A stretch of DNA of 64,000 nucleotides, taken from NCBI GenBank assembly GCA_930367215.1, contig OV884057.1, forward strand, positions 106,541,284 to 106,605,283. Reading direction: 5' to 3'. The DNA comes from Pollenia angustigena (taxonomy: Eukaryota > Arthropoda > Insecta > Diptera > Polleniidae). The notes beneath the pieces were generated by a model. That model saw only the letters and a list, made by a program, of their open reading frames with translations, did no database searches and was not told the DNA's origin. Within the stretch, counting starts at the first letter, position 1, and every line of letters starts with the position of its first letter. Positions 55,256 to 64,000 of this stretch are shown piece by piece. The position numbers and the translations under genes are program-made.

Positions 55256-55756
55256 TTTTTAGTACTTAAAAAAATGTAGATTTTATTTTTGTCTTTCTCA
55301 GGTGTGGAAAGGGAAAGACTATTGGAAGAGGTAGCCATAAAATCATAACAACACGAAAATATACCACTGCTACGAGCCACCCATTATAATTTAGATTTCT
55401 ACTGTGTATTTATGAGAAAACAATGACCACAGCGTAAAAACTCTTATTATTTTAGAACTTTTTTTTTTAACACAACATCATTTTTTGTAAGCCAGTTCTG
55501 TTAAATATAGACTGAGCAAAAAAAACAGTACAAAAAGCAGTACAAAGTGTAAAAAACAGTACATTTGCGTACTGTTTTAGGAGTTATGCATAAAACAGTA
55601 CAATTGCAAAAAATCAGTACATGTACTGCTTAAAACAGTACGTATGGCAACCCTAGGTGAAGGGTATACAAAATAAATAAAAATAAAATAAAAAAATAAC
55701 ATTTCCACCTGTAATAAAATTAAATACAAAAAATAAAAAAAAACACAAATAAGAGT

Positions 55757-56100
55757 GCTATATTCGGCTATGCCGTATCGTATGTAAGAACAACAAAAAG
55801 TTATACATATAAATATTGTTCTTTAGATATAAATAAATATAAATTGAGCACCGCCAACTTTTCATTTCGTCATGCCGAAGAATAAGACAAAATCAAAAAA
55901 TTTATATATCTAAGTCCGTTTCCTCTTTTGCCAAAGTTGATGTTTGAAATTCGTTATATAAATTTTTATTTAATCTTAAAATCGTGTATAAAAAAATTTA
56001 ATAAAAATAAAAAAAAAAAAATTATTTTTGAGACTTGAACTCGCAATCTTACGAGCCTTAAGCGAGAACTTAGACAACTCAGCTACGAACGGTTTGATTG
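55757..56100 (-). repeat. SINE-like repeat with tRNA-like head, copy 2 of GTGCTATATTCGGCTATGCC
   Basis: The left part repeats the sequence of 48298. At the right the minus strand has TAGCTGAGTTGTCTAAG (A box) and CGAGTTCAAGTCTC (B box) between about 56095 and 56027, a tRNA-like head. So a SINE transcribed leftward from about 56100 is plausible, with the shared repeat as its body. Confidence 0.5.
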
Positions 56101-56442
56101 AAGAAGCGTTACATTAAAATATATTGAGAGAATTTTATGAACATACATACATGTGTATGCGTAAAAAACACATTAAAATCCACCACTTGTGGTGAAGATT
56201 ATAAAAAAAACAATAAAAAAACCGCAACCAAGAGAAATGCAAGAAGAGATCAACGTAGCAACAGCTTATTAGACGAAACACAATAACAACAATTACTACA
56301 GCAATGCCTAAAGGCATTGCAATAAGAGATAAAAATAAAATGCAACAACAACAATTACGAAAGCAATGCCTTTATACATAAATAACTTTTGCTCATTCAT
56401 ACATACTCATGTGCATACATATGTATGTCATTGCAATAGCTA
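56101..56442. other. no gene recognised; AT-rich spacer
   Basis: Contains CAACAACAATTAC(T/G)A repeats around 56285 and 56345, each followed by GCAATGCCT, and ACATACATAC runs. Non-coding as far as I can see. Confidence 0.3.
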
Positions 56443-57001
56443 CCCTGTCGGAAACTGAGTTAACTTAAAATTAACTTTAAGCTAACTATTTCGCAACTAG
56501 GGCTAACTGACACTTGGATTACTTTTCAATGTAAACAACTAACTATTTAAACATTGCGATGTCCTAGGAAGTAGTTAATTGTCCGACTCTGCACTACTTT
56601 CAGTTAACTTAAAAGTTAACTTTTTGTAGCTACCCAGCAAGTCAATAAAGTAAAATTTTTTTTAAATTATTTTTTTTTAGTTTTTCTTATTTTATTTTAC
56701 TTTATTTTATTTTTTATTTTTTTTTCTGTCTCTGGTGGGATTCGATCCGCGCAACCTCGGTGCTGATAGACTAGCTCGCTACCAGCTAGTCTACCGGGGC
56801 ATTGTAGTTTTTGTATTAAAAAACTATGTTTTTTGTTTGTTTGTTAATCGACTTGGCTGTCTCTACTTAAAATATACAGTGTTTGTATACACTTTGGTTA
56901 ATGTAAATTTTCCATTGCTTAGTTGTTGGCTTTAAGTTAGTCTATACAAGCTAACTTAAAGTTGGCTTTTTTTGTAGTTAGCTACTCATTTGACGGCAGG
57001 G
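56443..57001. mobile_element. CCCTG-ended MITE relative, with GTTAACTT repeats and a tRNA-like insert
   Basis: Ends CCCTGTCGGAAA and the inverse of CCCTGCCGTCAAATGAG, flanked by TA on each side (56441-56442, 57002-57003). AGTTAACTT/AAGCTAACT words crowd both ends, and the core TTTAAACATTGCGATGTCCTA is shared with the MITEs at 7835, 38874 and 39389. On the minus strand at about 56802-56730 a tRNA-like head appears (GTAGACTAGCTGGTAGCGAG; GGATCGAATCC), followed by a T/A-rich stretch. Confidence 0.6.
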
Positions 57002-57068
57002 TAGGTTAACCTACTAGTTAGTATGGATTTAATTAAATTACACACAACTTTTTATGTACATATGTATA

Positions 57069-59693
57069 TTAGACTGGTCGCATCATGTATGGGATTTTTT
57101 TTTTTTTTTAAATTTAAATGTTTGCGCTGCTTTAAATATGAGGTTTGGTGTAAGAAATCAAGTCCTAATTTTTCAGCTCAATCCGACGGTGCCTAGTCGT
57201 GCCAAGTGGGGCCCAAAGTTCCCCATTTTATAAAAAAAACAGCTTTTCTATCAGATCTTTATAGTAATACTAGTTGAAAAGCCGAAAATCAAAAATATGA
57301 CTACGCTACGATCTTCGGCAGAGAAAGTACTTCAAGTGTGCCAAATTTCAGCTGCCTATGTCATCAGATGGCTTCAGAAAGTTGCGGAAAGAATAGGACA
57401 TACATGCAAACATCCTGACATACTAAGAAATTATATATTGTATAGATAGATTAAAGTATTTGCAGTTTAATATTTTAGTATGATACGAACGAAAGATTTT
57501 TAACTAATTTTAACTAACTCGGGGTCGCTGAATCCAGTGGTGCTAGCCGTTTTTTTAGGTTAGCTTTAGTTTTCGAGATATCCCGTTATTTCGAAAATTA
57601 AGGATGTTGCACAACATATATTCGCGTAACTCAAAAACGCTTTAGCTTATTGAAAAACTAAAAAAACCCGAAATTCCGCAATAAAATTTACTTTAAGAAA
57701 GGTAAAACGTTTTTCTTATATGCGCAGTCGTTTTAGAAACATAATTTTTTTTTTTCTGGAAAAAAAAAAATAATTTTTTTATTAAAATTTCGGAATTTTT
57801 GTTATTAAAAATTCATAAAAAATTGAAAAATGGAGCTTTGCTTCTAATTTTATAGAGTCATATAAAAAACAATATTGCAAACAAAACAAGCTATAAATGA
57901 TTAAAATCTGTTCACAACTTTTGATTTTATGTATTCACAAAAGACGAAAAATTTTAATTAATTTAAGAATTTTATTAAACCGCCATATTTGTATAATTGA
58001 AATTCTTATATTTGGCCCGTGTAGTGCCTAGGATGCCTCAAGAAGGGTCAAATGTATGACCAACTCCACTTTATTTTTCATCTCCATCATTTATTTCTAA
58101 AATACCTACCTGCTATCTCCAATCATTAAGGGGCTCCCATTCAAAATTTTAACTACAGACTAGAAATATATTGAAGAAAAAGCTCCATAACTGCCAAGGA
58201 GTCAGACCTAGGGGAATAGAATGTATGACCGACCTCAATTAGTTTTTTGTCCTAAACATTTTCTCGAGACATACCTTTACCTTTACTTTTTAGGGGGGCT
58301 CTCATACAAATTCATTTAAAATTGGAAAATGCAGCTATGCTTCTACAATAATTTTTTTAATGAAAATTTCGAAATATCAAAAAAAAAAGTGTAAATTTAT
58401 TTGATTGATTTTATTAAGTTGAAAAATTTACAAGAGAAGATTTGTTGTGGGACGGATATAAATGACGATAGTGCTCAACAACTTGGAGTAGGTACTGCTT
58501 ATCTGTCTCATCTTGAATACATAAAATCAAAAGTTGTGAACAGATTTTAATCATTTATAACTTGTTTTGTTTGCAATATTGTTTTTTATATGACTCTATA
58601 AAATTAGAAGCAAAGCTCCATTTTTCAATTTTTTATGAATTTTTAAAAACAAAAATTCCGAAATTTTAATAAAAAAAACTATTTTTTTTTCCAGAAAAAA
58701 AAATTATGTTTCTAAAACGACTGCGCATATAAGAAAAACGTTTTACCTTTCTTAAAGTAAATTTTATTGCGGAATTTCGGTTTTTTTTTAGTTTTTCAAT
58801 AAGCTAAAGCGTTTTTGAGTTACGCGAACATTTGTTGTGCAAACTCCTTAATTTTCGAAATAACGGTATATCTCGAAAACCAAAGCCAACATAAAGAAAA
58901 AAGTTTCAACTTTCTTAAAGTAAATTTTATTGCGGAATTTCGGTTTTTTTTTGTTTTTCAATAAACTAAAGCGTTTTTGAGTTACGCGAATATATGTTGT
59001 GCAACCTCCCTAATTTTCGAAATAACGGTATATCTCGAAAACCAAAGCCAACATAAAGAAAAAAGTTTTAACTTTCTTAAAGTAAATTTTATTGCGTAAT
59101 TTCGGTTTTTTTTAGTTTTTCAATAAGCTAAAGCGTTTTTGAGTTACGCGAACATATGTTGTGCAACCTTCTTAATTTTCGAAATAACGGTCTATCTCGA
59201 AAACCAAAGCCAACATAAAGAAAAAAGTTTTAACTTTCTTAAAGTAAATTTTATTACGTAATTTCGGTTTTTTTTAGTTTTTCAATAAGCTAAAGCGTTT
59301 TTGAGTTGCGCGAACATATGTTAATCTATCTATACAATATATAATTTCTTAGTATGTCAGGATGTTTGCATGTATGTCCTATTCTTTCCGCAACTTTCTG
59401 AAGCCATCTGATGACATAGGCAGCTGAAATTTGGCACACTTGAAGTACTTTCTCTGCCGAAGATCGTAGCGTAGTCATATTTTTGATTTTCGGCTTTTCA
59501 ACTAGTATTACTATAAAGATCTGATAGAAAAGCTGTTTTTTTTATAAAATGGGGAACTTTGGGCCCAACTTGGCACGACTAGGCACCGTCGGATTGAGCT
59601 GAAAAATTAGGACTTGATTTCTTACACCAAACCTCATATTTTAAGCAGCGCAAACATGTAAATTAAAAAAAAAAAAAATTGCGACCAGTCTAA
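57069..59693. mobile_element. large foldback element, 2625 bp
   Basis: Starts TTAGACTGGTCGCA and ends TGCGACCAGTCTAA; the 6-bp duplication TGTATA is exact (57063-57068, 59694-59699). The left arm (to about 57945) is found inverted in the right arm (from about 58515), which is longer because of 162-bp tandem repeats. Single-copy loop between. No protein recognised. Same terminal TTAGA and TGTA(C/T)A target as the element at 31092. Confidence 0.85.
58748..59330. repeat. 162-bp tandem repeats in the right arm of the foldback
   Basis: TTTCTTAAAGTAAATTTTAT begins units at 58748, 58911, 59073 and 59235 (spacing 163, 162, 162). Each unit includes GAATTTCGGTTTTTTTT, AAGCGTTTTTGAGTTACGCG and AACGGTATATCTCGAAAACC. 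The left arm has only one inverted unit (about 57560-57715). Confidence 0.8.
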
Positions 59694-59699
59694 TGTATA

Positions 59700-60254
59700 T
59701 GCTTGCCTAAATAAAATAAAACACTGTGTCATTGCCAATAAAATGAAAATATCGAAAAGCTTTATAGGTAATTTTAAAATCGTTTTTAGGACATGTAAAT
59801 AAATACACATGAATACTCTTTTAGTACTGATTTATTTCAATAAATTCATAGCCTTATATACTATTTTTGAAATCTTAAAACTAAGTGAAACTAAAGGGAA
59901 AGCATAAACTAAAAACAATAATAGAACTAAGTAAAAGATAAGAATTCCATTAAATATTTAAAATGCAGATAAGGGTGTTTTTAGGTACAAACACTGATAA
60001 TCTGTTTGCCATAGATATAACGTTATTTCATAAACTAAGATAAGTACCTAAATACACAGTGTCATGTAACATACATATGCTCATTATTTTTACTATCGAA
60101 GATCATATTCATATTTTTAACTATTGTTATTACCATAAACTAAGCTAAGTACAAAAATCTTTAATCCTAAATAAACATAAACCTAACAAATTGTTATTTA
60201 ACATACATATGCTCTTATTTATACTATTGAAGATTATGTTCATATTTGAACATT
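59700..60254 (-). repeat. 3' LTR of the right BEL/Pao element, left limit approximate
   Basis: On the minus strand a purine/CG-rich tract (CTTTCCGGCCGGCAGAA) is followed by the LTR start TGTTCAAATATGAACATAAT at about 60254. Inside, ACATACATATGCTC...TATTGAAGAT occurs twice (60064 and 60196 regions, 132 bp apart). A polyadenylation-type AATAAA lies near 59,840. The left limit (about 59,725) is uncertain. Confidence 0.55.
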
Positions 60255-60529
60255 CTGCCGGCCGGAAAGTGAGGCGGGAACTGCGAAATCTATCTGTATT
60301 TTTGATGTCTTTTTACAGCACTTAAATTTAATGAATATTATTAACATAATTATTAGTGTCACCAGTATGATGACTAAAGATGAATGCCCACTGATTGCAT
60401 GGAAGCGCAATTACCTTAGCTCGATTTGGGTTGATTGAAGTATTTTCAGCTGCATGGACAAGTCGTCGAGTTGCGTCAAGTTGGAAATATGAACATTCAA
60501 TGGTTTAGCGCGCCAGGAGATAAGTTCAC

Positions 60530-61279
60530 TCATATTTTTGTTCCACATGATGTTTCTGGCTGTAATCTCTGCTTGTCTACACTCTTCATCGTTGATGATT
60601 TTGTGACATTCATTTTATATGTGTTATTTTCCACAGAATAGTAAATATTTGACGTCTTTAAAGGGCAAAGTTTATGAATAGGACGTTTGATATTGCCATT
60701 CTGCACTTTTAACGTAACTACTCGTGCGTTACCATCCTCACCTTTGTGGACTTCTACTATTCTTCCCAAGGGCCATTTACACGGATGAGTTGCTTCATTT
60801 TTTATTAGCACTATCTGATCCTTTTTTAGGTTTTCTTGCGCATGTTTCAATTTGTACCGCTGTTGTAATGTGGTCAAGTATTCTTCTTTCCATCGTTTCC
60901 AAAAATTGTGCTTCATTTTTTGAATCAGCTTCCATTTATTTAGAGAGGATATATTTGATTCGTACCTTGGTTCTGCGACATCACTTATTTGATGTCCAAT
61001 AAGAAAATGCCCTGGCGTTAATGTAGTTTCTTCTTCTGGACTACTACTCAGGCTGTATAATGGTCTTGAATTTAGAACCGCTTCAATTTGTGCTAACAGT
61101 GTACTCATTTCTTCATAAGTTAACTTTACATCACCGACTACCCTATTTAAGTGGTGTTTCATAGACTTAACTCCAGCTTCCCAAATTCCTCCAAAGTGAG
61201 GGGCTGCCGGGGGAATAAATGTCCATTCTATTTTTTCTGCTGCTAACACTGGCGCCATTTCCGCATTATCTTGGATCAC
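60530..61279 (-). pseudogene. BEL/Pao integrase C-terminal part
   Basis: Minus-strand frame with the catalytic Glu region (WTFIPPAAPHFGGIWEAGVK), LAQIEAVLNSRPLYSL, TPGHFLIG and the BEL-specific C-terminal domain (KWPLGRIVEVHKGEDGNARV, KRPIHKLCPL; DUF5641 type). It is separated from the upstream frame by a frameshift near 61,300, and the stretch with the second catalytic Asp (usually YSDNGTNF) is missing at the junction. Confidence 0.85.
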
Positions 61280-61323
61280 TTTTTTGAAGTCCTTGTCGAG
61301 TTTTCTTACATTTTCCTCGTCTG

Positions 61324-62841
61324 CTAAAAAATCGTTTTAATGCTGCCAAGAAAGAATCTGTTGTCATATCTGTAACTGCTTCCAGATGAATGGCTTTTGT
61401 AGAGAGACAATGTTTTTTTAAATGTTTTTTGACCTCTTCCTTTAGAACACTTCATTTGATATGGACCGACGTAGTCGACCCCAGTAACTGAAAATGGGTG
61501 AGATTCTGTTACACGATATTTTGGTAAGTTACCCATTATCTGAATGCTCGGACGTTGGTTATATCGTGTACATTTGGGACAATGTCTTATACACTTCTTG
61601 ATGATACTTCGGGCTCCGATAATCCAATAATTTCTTCTAAGCGTGCATTCCATCAGTCGATTGCCTCCATGTAATGTTATTTTATGAATGTGCTCAACTA
61701 AAAGATCAACTAACTTCGATTTTTGCAGAACTATTGGATGTTTATGGTTGTAGGTAAGCGAAGATAGTTCTAGTCTTCCACCGACTCTTAAAACACCATC
61801 ATTGTCTAAGAACGCATTTAGGGTCGCCATTTTGATTCTTCTATCAATTTGCTTGCTTTTTCTTATTGTATTGATCTCTTCAGCAAATTCCTCTTGTTGT
61901 TGATACCTTATGATGTTTAGATGTGCTAACTCTAACTCTTTTAATGTTAAGTAAGCTTTTTTTTCAAAATTCTTTTGTTTTATAGCGAACCGCTGTACAT
62001 ACGCTACGATTTTTATCAATTTTACATAGCTGGATATTTTATATATTAGTGCTTTTAAAAAATGATCTTCTTTCTGCATTGTTGCCGCTGCAATAATTGT
62101 TTTTTCTGGTAATAGTTGTTTCCTATTTTGCCAACCGTTTTCTGATAACCATGCTGGCCCATTCCACCACAGATTGAATTTTAAAAGTTTTTCTGGAGAA
62201 ATGCCTCTTGATGCTATATCAGCGGGATTTTCGTTGCTATCAACATGGTTCCAAACTGCTTTAGGTAAGAGTTTACGGATTTCTAAAACTTTATTTCTAA
62301 TAAATTTGTTTTTATTTTTATTATTTTGTATCCAACCTAGTGTTATAGTGGAGTCACTCCAAGCAAAAACTTTTACGTTCAAATTTGTTTTATTTATAAC
62401 CTTGTTCATTAATTTTGCTAACAAGTTTGCCGCGCACAGCTCGAGCTTTGGTAAAGTTTTCCGGTGCTTAACTGGGTTTACTCTGGTCTTAGCCGCCAAC
62501 ATTGTTATATATGACCCTTTTTTAGCATATATTACACTTGCGAAAGCTTTCCCTGAAGCATCTGCAAATCCATGAAGCTCCCACTGCTCTCTATTGTTTA
62601 TCTTTATCCATCTTGGAATTTTTATTTCTTCAACTTTAGAAAGATTTTCTTCCAATTCAATCCACTCCTTGGACAATTCTTCAGTTAATAATTCATCCCA
62701 GTCTTTATTTAGTAACCATAACTTTTGTACAAATAACTTGATTCTTACAGTTATTGGAGTTAGCCATCCCATTGGATCAAATATCCTTGCCATCTGTGAT
62801 AAAAAAAACTGTCCTTTTTGTAATAACTTTTGTTTTATCAT
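61324..62841 (-). pseudogene. BEL/Pao RNase H and integrase N-terminal part
   Basis: A 505-codon minus-strand frame: end of RT (ARIFDPMGWLTPITVRIKLF), RNase H-like part (LHGFADASGKAFASVIY; WSDSTITLGWI; NPADIASRG), and integrase with HHCC zinc-binding motif (H...H then CIRHCPKC) and the first catalytic Asp (VTGVDYVGP). The end of the frame (after KGRGQK) is out of register; the expected continuation lies in another frame up to about 61,320. Confidence 0.85.
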
Positions 62842-63966
62842 AATTTATTTTAAATAAAAACTCATCTTTATTATGGTTCCAGTGTAAACCTAATGTTTTT
62901 ATTGTATCTCCTTCCTCTATCTGTATCACTTCATGTTTTTTAGAAACTTCATCATGATCTATTATATCCTGACAATTTGACAGCCACTTACGCAAATAAA
63001 ATCCATACTTCTTTAATTCTTCTGTAATTTTTTATTTGTAATTTTTGTAATTGTAATTGTATTTGCTCCCGTTAGAAGGTCATCCATATAAAAATCACAC
63101 TTGATTATTTCTCTTATTTTTATATTTTCACATTTTTCTGCTATGTCTTGTAGGGCCATTGTTGCTAAAAATGTGGCACAAGCTGTTCCATATGTAACAG
63201 TTGTTAATTGAAATTCTTTTATTGGTTTATTTCTATTTTCACGCCATAGAACTATTTGATATTCTTGATCTTCTTCTGCTATCTTTATCTGTCTATACAT
63301 CTTTTCTATATCTCCTATTATTACATATCTCCACAATCTCCATTTTAGTAAAATCTCAAAGAGATCTTTTTGAATTCTAGGACCGACCATTAGAACATCA
63401 TTTAAGCTGCGCCCATTTGTTGTTTTTGCTGAACCATCGAAAACTACTCTGGCTTTTGTTGTTAAGCTATCTTCTCTTATCACAGCTTGATGTGGTAAAT
63501 AATATTTTCCTTCTCTTTTGGTAATTCTTTCTTTCATGTGGTCTAATTTGATGTATTCCTGCATAAATTGAATATAATATTTTTGTAGTCGGGGATTTCT
63601 ATCAAGCTTCTTCTCTAAATTAAAGAATCTGGCCAAAGCTTGCTTACGAGAATTTCCTAGCTGATTTTCTTCTTGAAACGGAAGCCTTGTTTTGATCTTA
63701 CCATCTTCCTCTCGTGTGGTGTTCCTTTGGTAGTGCTGAATACTTTTATCATACTCGTTCTGAGATTCGACTTCGATCATATCTTCTGTTTCCCAGAATT
63801 TTTCTAAATTCATCGTCATAGCGCTGATTACTTTGTTTTTATGTGGGAATGACTTTAATACTCCTGATAATATCCAGCCCAATTTTGTAGCTTGAGCTAG
63901 AACTTTATCATTTTTATGGATTCCTTCTTCTAAAATATTTGAGTAAACATCGCTGCCTAACACCAT
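62777..63966 (-). pseudogene. BEL/Pao protease end and reverse transcriptase, frameshifted
   Basis: From the right edge: VLGSDVYSNIL and LGWILSGVL (end of protease region), FWETEDM linker, YYLPHQAVIREDSLTTKARV, VFDGSAKT, NDVLMVGPRIQKDLFEIL, then CDFYMDDLLTGA, the catalytic box near 63,085. A frameshift at about 63,030 moves into the 62777-62995 frame (KWLSNCQDII; TLGLHWNHNKDEFLF), and another near 62,830 into the RNase H frame. gag, most of the protease and the 5' LTR are outside the window. Catalytic residues are intact in this part. Confidence 0.85.
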
Positions 63967-64000
63967 GTCTATTCTATCTGATTTGTTGAAATTCGGATCT

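Larger units (their letters stand above)
51555..55655. mobile_element. hAT-like element N with ACAGTAC subterminal repeats, host to Penelope
   Basis: Ends TAGGGTAGCCA and the inverse of TAGGGTTGCCA; exact 8-bp duplication GGTGAAGG (51547-51554, 55656-55663). ACAGTAC repeats lie close to both ends (51590-51630; 55495-55640). Inside are two related palindromic MITEs and a Penelope element (about 52780-55260). No hAT transposase. Confidence 0.8.

Noticed and set aside
53469..55262. plus-strand frames at 53469, 53844, 54402 and 54861
   Set aside because: Antisense shadows of the Penelope ORF, which carries clear RT and GIY-YIG motifs.

Overview
The window looks like fly (dipteran) nuclear DNA, very AT-rich and built almost entirely of transposable elements. 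Evidence for a fly: BEL/Pao, Ty3/gypsy (mdg1/412-like), Penelope, hAT, pogo-like and Harbinger-like elements of insect type, tRNA-headed SINE-like sequences, and one host exon with a metazoan GYF-domain product. I cannot fix the species; a large-genome higher fly is a guess. There is no prokaryotic gene organisation, no CRISPR array and no convincing functional RNA gene.

Layout. 1-570: unclear, perhaps an old LTR piece. 571-1088: pogo/Tigger-like MITE. 1.4-5.7 kb: decayed BEL/Pao element on the minus strand, split by a small inverted-repeat insertion and, inside its LTR, by an 840-bp Harbinger-like element. 7.06-26.7 kb: a nest of hAT elements. Three copies of one family (called C, A and B here) lie end to end, each junction holding a TTTAAA-centred 8-bp target; they are invaded by other hATs with clear 8-bp target duplications (F, G, I, H), by MITEs, and by three 'snapback' SINE-like insertions flanked by 11-14 bp duplications. 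28.7-33.9 kb: repeats dense in AAGGCCTT, with CCCAGCGGG ends, containing a 1.35-kb near-perfect foldback. 34.87-35.52 kb (minus): the only host gene seen, the 3' coding exon of a CD2BP2/holn1 (U5 snRNP, GYF domain) homologue. 36-40.9 kb: small inverted-repeat elements and a CCGGC-hairpin tandem array. 40.9-46.7 kb: young but internally deleted gypsy-type element on the minus strand with a 4-bp GTCT duplication. 47-51.5 kb: hAT-like and palindromic MITEs and tRNA-like heads. 51.6-55.7 kb: hAT-like element with an 8-bp duplication that hosts a nearly intact Penelope element. 57.07-59.69 kb: large foldback with tandem repeats in one arm. 59.7-64 kb: a second BEL/Pao element (minus), running off the right edge.

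No genes here form an operon or pathway. What links the features is nesting and mobilisation: hAT ends are used as targets by later hATs, and non-autonomous elements share ends with, and are presumably moved by, transposases encoded elsewhere. All transposase and most retroelement reading frames here are broken. The most open are the Penelope ORF and the gypsy pol.
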